Shown here: positions 30,209 to 41,834 of the stretch, in pieces
How the letters are laid out: each line of letters opens with the position of its first letter
How positions within the stretch are numbered: the stretch's first letter is position 1
Source of the DNA: Pseudomicrostroma phylloplanum
Lineage: Eukaryota; Basidiomycota; Exobasidiomycetes; Microstromatales
Length of the DNA: 64,000 nt
NCBI GenBank assembly: GCA_039545275.1
Contig: BCHS01000004.1
Location: 759,078 to 823,077 of the forward strand
Direction: 5' to 3'
The notes under the pieces: model-generated
What the model was told of the DNA's origin: nothing
The model's input: only the letters and a program-made list of their open reading frames with translations
Database searches by the model: none
Translations under genes and position numbers: made by a program

Positions 30209-33200
30209 ATGGGTGCCCCTCGACCCGCAGGTCCTCGACCCCTAGCCAGACCCCGCGGTGGAGCGCGAGTGCAAGCGGGTGGGGGGTATAGCGGCCGTGG
30301 AGAGGGCTTGCCGGATGGGATGGGAGGGTACTTCAGTTTGGCCTTTCCTGCTCCTGAGCCATTTCTTCATACTGGTACGACGAGGCAAGATCAAGATCAA
30401 GATCAGACGAGACACGAGCGTTCATACTCGCCCCAGCGGATTGGACTAGCACAGCAAGCCAGTAGGTCATCACGACCAGAGCCAGGTCAAGCATCTGGGC
30501 CAGTTGAGCGGCAGCACTTTTGCAGCAACGGCGCGGTTCTCTTACCTCCTCGAGCACTTGCGGAGGGGACCTCTTCACCACACTATCAAGCCAGGTCAAG
30601 GCGAGATACAGCCATGCTACGAGAGCCAATCGAGCATATGGTGTATGTGCCGGGCCAATCTGCCCGCACAGGCGGTGCCACCCGAGGGAGCGCATTGTTG
30701 GTGAGCCATGAGAGAGCTGAGAGACCAGCTGAGAACAGATGAGAGCAGAGTGATACTCATACGATCTTCACGCTGACATCGGACTCATACACACAGCACA
30801 AAGGCTTCTTCGACATTCTTTCCCTGGCGAATGACCGTCAGGTAGGCACGCAGAACGGAGAAGGCGACTTGGTCTCGCCCAACAGTCCTTCAAGACTCCG
30901 CTCTACAATGAGCAGAGCTACGGACGCCTTTCGCAGGAATAGCCGTCTGCCGCCACAGAAGCTGACGGACCCATTTGCGTCCGTAGAGCCGGCGACTGAT
31001 CTTACCCAAGGAGACCAATCTCTGCTATGTCCTACAAGTGCACCTCTGGCCTCGCCTTGTCCGGCCCCGCCTGATCAGAGGGCCACAAAGAGGCGCATCA
31101 GTGTCAACATGGTCTCCGCTCCGCGCCCAGACTCCTTCGTGCATGCAGCTCACGCCAGCGACGAGCAGGAAGCCATGGCAATCCTGCAGCGGTGGACCAT
31201 CGACGATATCGGCAAAGTAGCTGACCCGGCATGGGTGGGACCAATCAAGGAAGCGTTGCGCTCGCAGGCGGCGAGGACACAGGCTGAGGCGGTGGCTCAG
31301 GTACAAGCGAATTTGCACGGCGAGTCGAACTTTCGCTATGCGCCTCGGCCGCCGCTGCAGATCGTCAATGGTCTACCTTCGACGTCGACGATTGCCACGC
31401 TTGCTACCCTGGGGCTGCCAACCGCCTCGCATCTGGGTACGCTTGGACATGGGACTGAACGACGGACGCAGGCGGCGGCGGCGGCGGATGAGGACCAAGA
31501 ATATGTTGGCTCCAGCACGGACACCATGGATCAAGACACCGTTCGCGTCCCCGGAAGAGAACAGATGGCAGCTCTTCCGTCACCTTGGGGAACACAAGGC
31601 ACAGGTACAGTTGGTCCTACCCGTCCGCAAATGCCGCGCACCAACACGGCCGGCACAACATTCGTCGCTACCCCTCTGACTACGCTCGACGAAGCACCGG
31701 ACTACATGCAATACCGGCAAGTCGACAACGATCAGACCATCCGACGTACAGCTGCGCCCGGGCTTCCGGTCATTGCAGACTCCACATCTCCTCGACTAGC
31801 TATCGATAAGCTCTTTGACCCTCCCGAGCCTCGCCCCTCCTCAGTCGTACTCACCGAGGAGATTGACTTGGACGAGGTCGCCCCGACAGCTCTTCGAGAC
31901 AGCCAGCTCTCTCGGCCAATGGCATACACTGCCGATGGTTTCCACATCAGACCCACCCTCACGACAGTCGAGAAGAGCGTCGCCGCCAAGATCTACTTTG
32001 AGAACCTCTACTACGGCATCCTGAAGAAGCCCGCCGCTCGAGAGACGCGAAGAGCAGGTCTGGAGAGGGAGCTAGCGGCGCTGAGAGTGCCGGAGGCTAG
32101 CAAAGACGCTCTCCGTCAGGCGTGGATGGCCAGAGAGACGGAGCACTTGCGCGCCATGCGAGCGAGAGTGAGTGCAAACTCGTTTGTAAAGCTCAAGACT
32201 ATCGGTCACGGAGCGTTTGGTGTCGTTGCTCTCGTGAGGGAACGCGAGTCAGGTCAGCTCTACGCAATGAAACAGCTGCGCAAGACAGACATGCTGAGAA
32301 AAGGTCAGGAGGGCCATGTGCGTGCTGAGCGAGACTTGATGACGAGCGCTAGCGGCAGCGGTAGTGACAGCCGGCGGTGGATCGTGAACCTCATCTACAG
32401 CTTCCAGGACACAGATCATCTCTACCTGATCATGGAGTTCATGGGGGGTGGGGATCTGCTCAATCTCCTGATCGAGAAGGACGTCTTCAAGGAGGACTTT
32501 GCGCGCTTCTACATCGCGGAGATGATCATGGCTATCCACGAGGCCCATCGCTTGGGATACATTCATCGCGACATCAAGCCTGACAACTTCCTGTTCACCT
32601 CCAGTGGTCATATCAAGCTTGCTGATTTCGGTCTGTGCCAGAGCTTCCATTGGGCACACGATGGTGCCTACTACGACCAGCAGCGTCGCAATCTTCTTCA
32701 CAAGCACGGCATCGACCTAGAAGATGCTGGCGGAGGAGCAGGCGCAGGTCGTCAGCGAGCCAACAGTGGTGCCATCCGACCAGGCAAAGTGGCTGACTCT
32801 CGAGAAATCGCTAGCGATCGCAATGCGGACGGCACGCCGCTCACACACGTCTTGACCTACCGCGACAAGCAGCGTCGGCAGACGGCGTATTCTGTAGTGG
32901 GCACGAACAACTACATGGCTCCGGAGGTCTTGCGTGGTAGAGGGTACGATGGCGCATGCGACTGGTGGTCCTTGGGCGTCATTGCATACGAGTGTCTCTA
33001 TGGCTACCCTCCATTTGTGTCCAAGTCTCGTCAGCTCACCCGACAAAAGATTGTCAACTGGCAGCAGCACCTCAAGTTTCCCACCAAGCCCAGGGTATCA
33101 CGCGAGGCACAGGACTTCATCGCTCGCCTCCTCTGCGAGAAGGGCGATCGTCTGGGTAGCCAAAGCTCAGCGAGCGTGAATCGGCCTAATTCACTGGTGC

Positions 33201-33709
33201 AGAATGCCCGCCGACAGAGCGGGTTCGCTGCAGGCGCTACTGCTAGCAGTAGCGGACTCATTGATGGCGTTGAAGAGCTGATGAGCCACGCCTGGTTCAA
33301 AGGCATCGACTGGACGTCGCTGCACAAGCAAGACCCGCCCTACAAGCCTGAGCTGGCTCATCCTGCAGACACAAAGCATTTCGAAGACGATATCGCCGAC
33401 GAGCCTCTGCCGAATGCCGCGGCTGTAGCGGCCAAAGAGGCAGGTGTAGCCCCGCCTGTCGAGGTAGCGCGAGACCCCATGCTGCGTGATGCGGCACATG
33501 GTGAGCGACTGCTGGAGATGCGCAAGGCCCTTGCCTTCGTGGGCTACACCTTCAAGAGACCGCCGGGCTTTGATCTGGCGGGGATGCGCGAGGAGGACAT
33601 TGATCAGGCGTTGGGCCTGGGGCAGGTGAACAAGGAGAAAAGACAGAGTAGCCGCCTTCTGATGCCTGGCGTCGAGAGTGGTAGCAGAATCAGGGCCATG
33701 TCCATGTGA
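30209..33709 (+). CDS. NDR/LATS-family AGC serine/threonine kinase, 1134 aa
   Basis: Exons: 30209-30700 and 30797-33709, 96-nt intron. The N-terminal 540 residues are disordered, rich in Pro, Ala and Gln. A MOB-binding N-terminal regulatory helix pair precedes the kinase (TVEKSVAAKIYFENLYYGIL ... ETEHLRAMRARVSANSF). The kinase domain has glycine loop GHGAFGVV (about 632), the AMKQLRK lysine (about 654), HRDIKPDN (about 752-759) and DFG (about 772). The long NDR-type insert between DFG and APE is about 95 residues here, and the activation segment is AYSVVGTNNYMAPEV with Asn-Asn where most relatives have Pro-Asp. The hydrophobic motif FVGYTFKR is near 1078. These features place it with Cbk1/Orb6/Ukc1-type kinases, which act with Mob2 in polarity and cell separation. 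Which paralog it is cannot be settled by eye. Confidence 0.9.
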
Positions 33710-34030
33710 GGATAGCAGTCAGAGGTGCCCTGTCTTTGTCCCGCGTTGCTACAATTGGATCATAGTGAGGTCTGAACAAGGCCGATGCTTCATTGCTCCT
33801 GATCGAATTGGCTCATTGATCACATCGGTCAAGTCCCGTGTGGTGCTTCTTCCCCGCGTGTGATTCTCGGCCCATTTTGCTTTCAATCTTCCTGCCTCGG
33901 TCTCTTTCCGTGTCCGCCTGCAGCTTTGACTCGGGAAGCTTCCATCTTCTCTACCCTATCCTCCTTCACCTTGAGCTCCTACGAGACACTGACCTTCCTG
34001 TCACTCCGTCTAGACCATCCACTTCTCATC
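33710..34030. promoter_or_regulatory. Upstream region of PRO3
   Basis: 321 nt between plus-strand genes, CT-rich towards the PRO3 ATG. Nothing else seen. Confidence 0.5.
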
Positions 34031-35060
34031 ATGTCAGGGTACACACTCTCGATCATCGGCTGCGGCACAATGGGTATCGCCATCCTCTCTGGCGTCCTAG
34101 ACTCCTCGCGCTCCCGCTCCTCCTCCTCTACCAACCAGACCCCAGTCGCTTCCGCCTCGTCCTCCGCTGCCGATCTGCAAGCAGACGAGCTCTCCCACCT
34201 CCCCTCGTCGTACATTGCCTGTGTCTCCCGCCTCGAGTCAGCACGGAGACTGCGCTCCGTCTTCCCCCAGAGCGAGTTCCCCGAAGTGACCATGCTCGCG
34301 GGAGAGAATGTCAAGGGCTGCCGGGAAGGAGATGTGGTTCTGCTTGGTTGCAAGCCTCAGCTCGCGGAGGACATTCTGGCCGAGGAAGGAGTGAAGGAGG
34401 CGCTCGAGGGGAAGATGCTGGTGAGCATCTGTGCGGGACTGAGGATTGAGCAGCTGCAGAAGTGGGTTCATCCTTCGACAAAGGTCGTGAGGGCTATGCC
34501 CAATACCCCTGCCAAGGTAAGTAGCAAGCGGCAACATCCGCTCGCAAGACGAAGCTAGCCCTTGAACTTTGGCTGACCTGGACCTTGTGGCATATTGACT
34601 TCCTCCTTCCTCGCAGATCCGAGAAGGCATGACCATCCTCTCCCCCCTTCCCTCCTCCGCCCCTCCCCTCGACTCTTCCATCCTCCTCTCCCTCTTCTCC
34701 TCGGTCGGTCGCTGTCGCTTCCTTCCCGAGAAGCACTTCGACGCCTGCACTGCCCTCGCCGGTTCCGGTCCCGCCTTTGCCTGCGTCTTCCTCGAGGCAA
34801 TGGCAGACGGAGCAGTCATGATGGGTCTGCCTAGGAAGGAAGCTCTAGAGCTGGCCGCACAGACGATGCAGGGAGCTGCGAGGATGGTCCTCAGTTCCGG
34901 TATGCACCCCGCGGCGATCAAGGACAGTGTGACCACTCCTGGTGGATGCACAATTGCTGGGCTGCTCAATTTGGAAGACGGTAAAGTGCGATCGACGGTG
35001 GCGAGGACGATCCAGGCTGCTGCTGAGCATGCTGCTGGGCTGGGCCAGAACAAGAAGTGA
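34031..35060 (+). CDS. PRO3: Pyrroline-5-carboxylate reductase, 309 aa
   Basis: Exons: 34031-34516 and 34617-35060, 100-nt intron joining NTPAK|IREGM. The Rossmann start is TLSIIGCGTMGIAILSGVL, with GxGxMG for NAD(P)H binding. An insert of about 35 residues, mostly Ser/Ala, follows (near 28-62). Then come VLLGCKPQLAEDIL, VRAMPNTPAK and the C-terminal dimer region with ALAGSGPAFACVFLEAMADG and DSVTTPGGCTIAGL, the P5CR signature. It catalyses the last step of proline synthesis, reducing pyrroline-5-carboxylate, probably in the cytosol. Full length for the family apart from the Ser-rich insert. Confidence 0.96.
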
Positions 35061-35317
35061 GGTGGGAGAGGTCTAGGTAGAGAGGATCTGTTGTCACACC
35101 GGGTATCCAAGGCTTCGAGATCAGTAGAGAAGGGCGGAGCAAGAAGCCCATTTGGGCTGCATGATGCCTTCACCAAAATGCAACGAGAACTTTGCTGCGA
35201 CCCTTTCATCTATTCGTATCTATACTGTGCACTCTGTCCTCGCTAGTGAATCCGTTCTAGCGCTCCCGTTTCTCCCAATCTCTCCCACTCTCCCCTCTCC
35301 AATCCACCTATCTACCC

Positions 35318-35693
35318 TCACACAACCTCCGCCTCCAAAATCTCCTTTCCCGTCTTCCGAATCTTCTCCTTGACCTCCTCAAATCCCGCTCCTCCTTGCT
35401 CCACCTGTCCTCCAGCAAGCGGAATCACATCGACGGTCTGCGAGTCGAGGTCAACATTGAAGGATTGTAGGCCGGGGGTCTTGGTTAGGACGCGGGTGAT
35501 GGCGGAGGAGCAGCCGCTGCAGGTCATGCGGACGCGGAAGTGGTAGGTTGTGGGTGGGGTGGCCTGGAGGTTGCAAGAGAGGGAGAGGGGCAAAGAGGGG
35601 GAGAGGTGAGTGGTCAGATTTGACGGGACCATTGTCGAGGAGATCAGCGGTGATGAAGCCTTGTGGAGAGAGACTCACTGTCGTCGAAGCCAT
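35318..35693 (-). CDS. ATX1: ATX1-like cytosolic copper metallochaperone, 86 aa
   Basis: Two exons: a 15-nt first exon (35679-35693, MASTT) and 35318-35563, separated by a 115-nt GT-AG intron. The protein has a single heavy-metal-associated domain: HFRVRMTCSGCSSAI with the copper-binding MxCxxC (Cys20 and Cys23), then VLTKTPGLQSFNVDLDSQTV. Family members deliver Cu(I) to the Ccc2/ATP7 pump in the secretory pathway. The C-terminus is slightly longer and more acidic than in yeast. The tiny first exon is easily missed by gene finders. It is convergent with PRO3 across 257 nt. Confidence 0.92.
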
Positions 35694-36260
35694 CTCGGTG
35701 TATCTACTGCTGAGGTCGCAGCGCACTTCTTTATCTGATTGTAGGAAGATTCGGCCTGGGGGCTCTTCGCAGCTCTTCGTGGCAAAGAGTGAGCTCGTAG
35801 GTGGTGCCTGCAATAGAGGACTCCCTTGGCTGTGTTTGTGAATCGGATACCGCAGCTGAAGAGGTGACTCTGAGCTCAGTAGGGCAGATATAGATCAAGG
35901 TGATAGTCTAAAGGTGCCGAAGGGAAGCGTGGCAAGGCAATGCAAGGCGCCTTTGCTCCCTGGCCTGGTCTGGCTGTGTGCATCGCCAATTTTGCTGAAA
36001 TGCTCCGAGAGGAGCTGCCACGCGTCTCGCCTGTCTGTGCCTGGCATCGGCTTTGTCTTGACTTGCTCCACCCCCGGCCGGGAATTGCGGAAGCGGGGAA
36101 GATCCAAAGCCGGACCGGCGAGGTGACGCTACCATCTTCCTTGACCTGACCGGTACTTTCTGACCTCTTCTGCCCTTCGTCGTAGACTTTGCTCTCACTA
36201 GAGTCCTCTAGAGCTTCATAAAGCACTCTCTTGAGAACCTCTTCTGCAGGGAGCGAGTTC
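35694..36260. promoter_or_regulatory. Divergent promoter region, ATX1 / Nudix hydrolase
   Basis: 567 nt between divergent starts. No copper-response element is obvious to me and no ORF is convincing. Confidence 0.45.
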
Positions 36261-38220
36261 ATGCGCCTACTGCGTAGCGCAGCGAACTCTAGCCGGATCC
36301 TGCACTCGCACCACCCAGGGTCTACCTCTTCCTCCCTTGCGCCTCTACTCGCGGCGTACAGACTTGATCGAGCGTACCAGCGGGCTGTATTCTCTCCTCT
36401 GAAGTCGACCTCACCACCGCACTCCTCGACCATGTCTTCGGCCGGAGCGAACAAGCCTCGCGCCGGTCCTCTACCCAACGACGCCAAGAGCGGTCCCAAG
36501 GGCGAAGCGATGACGCCCATCCCCTCCGCCTCACTGATCGTTCTCTGTCCACCGGCCTCAACTTCCAAGCCTTCTGAAGGCAAAAAGACCAGCAGCGATG
36601 GTGGAAGTGCCGGTGTCAGTAGCGGTCTTGCTACCCTCATGCTGCAGCGTTCCGCACGTATGGGCTCCTCCTTTCGCTCCGCCGTCGTATTCCCCGGAGG
36701 AGCCCTAGATCTAGCCGACCAGGACGCCGTCATGGAAGCAAGCGGCACGGAGTCAGCTCCTGAAGGAGAAGCCGCTCGGATGGCTGCATTGCAGATTTGC
36801 TCGCTGAGAGAAACCTTCGAGGAGACGGGACTGCTGCTCCTTCCTAGCGAACGAGCAAGGAAGGAGCAGAGAGGAGAGGAGATTCCGTGGAGTCGGGCGG
36901 TGGGACATCGTGAGGCTGGATTGAGCGTAGAGGAGTGGCGAGAGTGGAGGGAGAAGGTAAGCATGCCAGACGCTACAGTCGATCGCGACGAGTTCTGACT
37001 GAAGCCATTGTGTCACCTTCCTCTATCACTCACAGGTGCACCAAGATGCCTCGACCTTCCGCCCCTTCCTAACGCAAATCGCCAAGAAGTTACAGATCTC
37101 CTCTCCTTCCTCGTCCTCGACCTCCCTCCCTCTTCCACCCCTCACCTACTTCTCCCACTGGATCACACCCCGCTCCGTCGTTCGCCCGGGCAAACGCTTC
37201 TCCGCCCACTTCTTCCTCACTGTCCTAGACCTCCCTCCCAGTCGCGCCTCCAGCCTCGCAGCCGACTTGTCCGCCGACGGGACCGAGACGCTCTCCCTAC
37301 GGCTTGACCAGCCGGAGACATTCGTACGCGAGGCGATGGAGGATAGACTGGTGTTGTACCCGCCGCAGTTCTACATCCTGGCGGATCTGGCCATGCTGGG
37401 TGGGGGAGAGACGCCGAGTGCGGCGGCGGGCTTTGAGGAGCGGGTGGGGAGACTGAGGCCGCTGGCCTTTGGTGGGTCTGAGGGGGGCAACGAGGGCCCT
37501 GCTAGTGCTGCTGCTCCCGGGAGTCAAGACTCTTCCTCTTCTGGACGGAGACCCTCCTCTCCTAGGCCTACAGCGGTGGAAGAGGAACCGCGCGACCTCC
37601 CTCCGGGAATGAACTACGCCTGGGATCGTCACACGCCCAAGGACTCCGTCACCGGCTGGGTAGCCACCGCCGGCACTTCCCAACGCAAAGGCCAGGGCGG
37701 GACGGAAACTGGCGTCCCCACGAGGAAGATCACGTCGGTTGAACCTCGCGCATTGCCAAAGTTGGGGGGTAGCAAGCCCAAGGGTATGCCTGCGCTTGAC
37801 TTTGGCAAGTGGGAGCCTGGGGAGGCTAAGAGCGCTGACAAGAAGAGCAAGAGCGAAGGGGAGGACGAGGACGAGGAGGAGGAAGCGCCCTTTATCTTCC
37901 CCCTCGTGCTGCCAGGGGACCATCGAGCTTCTCCTACCCGACAAGGTCGTTCCCCTTCTTCTTCTTCTTCCTCCTCCTCCTCTTCTTCTTCCTTTCCGTC
38001 CAGCTCCGCCCTCCCACCACTCAATCGAGTGTACGTCTCCCCACGCTCCCACGAAGATGGCGGTGGACTGGTCGCCTCGGGCGCGGTACGACGAGGTCTG
38101 CCTGGCCTGCGGGACTGGCGGGTGGGAGTGGGATTGGTGGAGGATGAGCGTGGCGGTACGAATGCAGGTGCGGGTCAAGGGGGAGGTCATGATGGAGTGG
38201 GAAAGAAGGGGAAGCTTTAG
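36261..38220 (+). CDS. NUDT19-like Nudix hydrolase (acyl-CoA diphosphatase type), 626 aa
   Basis: Exons: 36261-36956 and 37036-38220, 79-nt intron. The first in-frame ATG gives MRLLRSAANSSRILHSH, basic and amphipathic, consistent with a mitochondrial presequence. The Nudix core begins at ASLIVLCPP and FRSAVVFPGGALDLAD; the split Nudix box ends in RETFEETGLLL (about 183-193), whose glutamates bind metal. As in RP2p/NUDT19, an insert separates the two halves of the box. LTYFSHWITPRSVVRPGKRF and the C-terminal YPPQFYILADL also fit NUDT19. Mammalian NUDT19 hydrolyses CoA and acyl-CoA in peroxisomes. The last 250 residues are low-complexity, with a serine run near 37950-38000, and the protein ends GKKGKL. 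Confidence 0.85.
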
Positions 38221-38521
38221 ATTAGATTGCTCGAGCTTCTCGAGAATGTCAATCCGATTTCCTCGACGTGCCCAGAGCTCAGAGCTGAGAGCCCAGAGTC
38301 CAGTGGTCAGGTGGACAAGTGACAAGTGACGAATGTATTTCAGAACAGAGTGAGGGGTGAGGTGAGGGAATAGATGTAGGATGTGCCAAGTGAGCGGCGT
38401 GCGAGAAAGAGGGTTACAGGACGTCAAGCGCCGGGAATTCGTGTCTATCGTGAGACTCTTCGTCTTCGTCTTCTCGCTCGCCGTCACCCTTCCATCGCAC
38501 CGCTGAATCGATTCCGCAGAT
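38221..38521. other. Convergent 3' interval
   Basis: 301 nt between the Nudix hydrolase and casein kinase 2 alpha 3' ends. No gene seen. Confidence 0.5.
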
Positions 38522-39801
38522 CTAGTCTGCCTTGCCAGACCCCTTTCCGGTGAGAGCAGCTCCAGCCGCACTCGAGCTGGACAGACCTGCTCCAGGTCCT
38601 CCAGCCTTGCCCGCCCTCTCCACCTCCTCCCTCACCGGGTCGAAGTAGCCATGTGCCATGGCCTCCTTTGCCGTGAGCCTCTCCTGATGGTCGTACCTGA
38701 GCAGCTTGTCCAGGAAGTCAATCGCCTCGTTGCTGACGAATCTAGAATTCTCGCTGGTGACAAAACGGTTCCACGGCTTGCGCTGGTAGCGGCCCAGGAT
38801 GTCGTCGTACTGCGGGTCGAGCTCAATGTCGTACTTCTCCAAGTAGACGTACAGCTCGTCTGTCCCCAGAACCTTGCAGATCTTGACCAATTGGTCGTAG
38901 TTGTCGTGGCCGTGGAAGAAGGGCTCCTTGCGGAAGATCATACTGGCGAACATGCAGCCCAGACTCCACAGGTCCAGCGAATAGTCGTACTCCTGGAAGT
39001 CTACCAGCAGCTCGGGTCCCTTGAAGTAACGAGATGCTACTCGGACATTGTACTCTGTCGCGGGGTGGTAGAATTCCGCCAATCCCCAGTCAATCAAGCG
39101 TAGCTGTGGAGCGAACAAGAAAGCGGAGAAAACAGGCGTCAGTATACCACTCGTAAAACTGTGTTGATACAGTATGATGCCATCTAGCCAGTTCATTTAC
39201 TCACCTTCCTCTTCTCATGGTCGATCATCACATTATGAGGCTTGACATCTCGATGCATGATCCCCCTCGAGTGACAGAAGTCTAGCGCCTTGAGCAGCTC
39301 GTGGATGTAGTACCTCACATCATAGTCTGTGAATTTGGGGTAGAGGATCTTGAAATCGGTGTTGTTGACGTACTCGGTGATAATCGAAGGTGTTTTCGAC
39401 TGAGGGTCCCTCACAACGTCGAGCAAGCCAACGACATTGGGTCCTCCGGCCAGATTCTGCAAGATCTTGATCTCCCTCTTGATCTTCTTCTTCTTGACTG
39501 GTTTCAGCACCTTTATGATACACTTGTCCCCTACGCTGGGGGCGATGACGCTTGTTCCTCCGGGTTGCTGGTTGGACTGAGATGCGAATGTGGGCAGGGC
39601 AGCTACGTTGACTCCTTCGAAGACTTCCGAGTACTTGCCGCGACCAACCTTGCGGAGGATCTCGTAGTTGTCTTGCGTTCCCCACTGAACGGCCAGGTTG
39701 TCGTAGTCCCACCAGTTCCTTCCAAACCTCTCATTGGCGTCGTGGTAGACCCTTGCGACCGACCTTCCGGGACCATGACCTGGTGTCTGAGCGAGCGACA
39801 T
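38522..39801 (-). CDS. CKA1: Casein kinase 2 catalytic subunit alpha, 392 aa
   Basis: Exons: 39205-39801 and 38522-39103, with a 101-nt intron. All CK2 alpha hallmarks are present: [20 protein letters not shown], glycine loop [32 protein letters not shown] (lysine 97 plus the basic cluster), [12 protein letters not shown] (Asp185), [10 protein letters not shown] (CK2 has DWG in place of DFG), [14 protein letters not shown] and [11 protein letters not shown]. An insert of about 22 residues (67-90) enlarges the loop before the ATP-binding lysine strand. The C-terminus is Gly/Ser/Ala-rich. The kinase is constitutive, acidophilic and acts in nucleus and cytosol as a tetramer with beta subunits. 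It is divergent with MED7. Confidence 0.97.
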
Positions 39802-40243
39802 TTGTTACAACTCCTCGCGATGGGAGACTATGTGTGCGATGTCTGCCTTCGACCCTCTCTTCACAGCTCTTCTATTTGAGACGCCTATTTGTCTCTGCTG
39901 AGTACGTCCGTCTTAGCTTGAGTCAGCTTACTGTGCACTGTTCGGAAGGGGAGTTCCGTATCTGCTGCTGTTGGCGAGGAGGCTCTGTTTGCTGTCTGCT
40001 CTAGTCACTTCTCTGGTATGTTCTCGGGGGTATAAGTGCTTGAAGAGGATCTCGCGCGAGTGTGGAAGGGTCGAGCACAAGGAGTGAGATGAGAGGTAGG
40101 AGAGGGAAGAGTAGGTGCGTTGGTGATGGTGAGGACGAGCGATGACTGGAGGACGGAGATGATCGTCCGTCGTCCGTCGTCGCTTGGCCTGAGAATAGAA
40201 TTTCCCCTTTGCCCGTCCCTTGTGCTGGGCGAGGGAGCAACCA

Positions 40244-40261
40244 AGCAGGCAGGCAGGCAGA
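40244..40261. repeat. AGGC tetranucleotide repeat
   Basis: About four AGGC units in the CKA1/MED7 shared upstream region; the reverse complement is the TGCC unit seen at 12111 and 27052. Confidence 0.85.
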
Positions 40262-40420
40262 CGTGCGTCGCGTGGTGCTCAGTGGCTGGCTGCCTGCGCC
40301 GCGCGACTGTGTGTCTCCCCGCCAATCTGCCACGATGCTCCTTCCGTGCGTCCGTCGTGCGCCGGAGAGATTGTCGTGGCAGCAATGGCCACGGGAAGAT
40401 CCCATCGATCACAGCCCATC

Positions 40421-40444
40421 GACGACGACGACGACGACGACGAC
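40421..40444. repeat. GAC triplet microsatellite (8 units)
   Basis: A perfect GAC x8 run 32 nt before the MED7 ATG, probably in its 5' UTR. Length variation could be tested between strains. Confidence 0.9.
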
Positions 40445-40475
40445 AATCATAGTACCGCATCGCTACAGGTCGACA

Positions 40476-41666
40476 ATGTCCGACGGAGAAGCCATCGCAG
40501 GCCCTTCATCACCACCCCGCTCACCTAAGTACCCGCCATTGCTGTCCGCCTCCCTCTTTCCTCCACCCCCGCCAAACTACAAGAACTTCACCCCGCTCAA
40601 CCTACACTTCCACTCTGTACTCACACAGCATTGGCCTGCGAAGGGATCGGAAGGAGAAGAGACTCTGTACAGCGATGTGCAGATCATACATGACGAGCCT
40701 GAGGGATGGACTCCCAGGCTAAAGCTGCAGCGCCGTATCCTCCTCGCCCACGTCTCTAGCCTCGACTCGCTCCCGGACTCCGTGCGATCCCTGCATCCTG
40801 AGCTCACGACTGACGAAGGACTACGCGATGCTATCGTATCGCTGGGCAGACTAGACCTCAAGCTCGAAATGGACCCTCCGGATCTGGAGGTATTGAAGAG
40901 CGAAAAGGTCGGAGGGTACATGGTCTTTGGACAGTGGTGGCCGATACCGCCCAAGGAGAGTGGACTAGAGGAGGCAGGAGTGAGGAAGCTATACGACGAC
41001 GAGACACTCGATGAGGATGGAAGAATAGGTGAGATTGATGTTGCAGGGTGTCATCGCAGTGCTTCTACGCTATGCTGACATCGAACCCACTTGGCTTGCC
41101 CATTAGATCGGCGTCCAGCACTCCTGCTGCTCCTTCGTACCTTCGTAGCCACCTACCTCAAGCTCCTCTCCCTTCTACAATATCCACCCTCCTACACTTC
41201 CATCCGCACCCTTCACACCGCCACCTCAAACTTCTCCCTCTCCGCGCCCAACCAGCCCGGCCATCCACAAGGCAGCGAAGGTTCAGAGGAGATCGCCTGG
41301 CACACGTCGGCCTCACTGCAATGGTCCCACCTGCGCACACTCGTGATCAATATCCAGGAGCTCCTCAATCGCGCGCGTCCCGAGCAAGCGAGATCTAACC
41401 TCGAAGCGGAGATGCGTCGACGAGTAGAGAAGAGGAGGGCGGATGTGATGCGGATCAGAGAAGTGCTCAAGGGGAGTAGGGAGAGGGTCAAGCAGCTTAG
41501 AGAGGCTGCTGCCGCGGCAGCGACAGGGGAGACGGAGATGAAGCGGATCTCGGATCCTGGAGAAGCAAAAGAAGCAAAGGTTAAAAGGGTGAAGATCGAG
41601 ACGGCGGCAGGGTCCGAGGGCACAAATGGCGTCAGAGAAGGCAGACAGGACATGGAGGTGGACTGA
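40476..41666 (+). CDS. MED7: Mediator complex subunit 7, 370 aa
   Basis: Exons: 40476-41028 and 41107-41666, 78-nt intron (phase 1, DGRIG|D). The Med7 N-terminal signature SLFPPPPPNYKNFTPLNLHF lies at about 28-47. The four-helix hinge region follows: FVATYLKLLSLLQ and WSHLRTLVINIQELLNRARPEQARSNL, equivalent to the conserved RPHQAR segment, then a long helix. The C-terminal 60 residues are charged and low-complexity. Med7 pairs with Med21 to form a hinge in the Mediator middle module and passes activator signals to RNA polymerase II. Longer than yeast Med7 (222 residues), mostly through the N-terminal loops and tail. Confidence 0.92.
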
Positions 41667-41834
41667 TACCGCAATGCAGAGGAGCCACAATGACGCCTGA
41701 CCGCACAATATTCTGCCGTCTAAAGGCTATGATTAAGATGTATAACAACTGAGCACTTGATCCTGATCCGGCCAGATGCTGTCTGCTCCGACACACTTTG
41801 TCTGCAGGCCCGCAGCCCTCGCACTGGCCCTCCT

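Larger units (their letters stand above)
39802..40475. promoter_or_regulatory. Divergent promoter region, CKA1 / MED7
   Basis: 674 nt. It contains AGGC tandem repeats (40244-40261), a CTGGCTGCC string near 40285 and a GAC triplet run just before the MED7 ATG. The open frame through it towards MED7 starts without a good coding signature, so I place the MED7 start at 40476. Confidence 0.5.
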
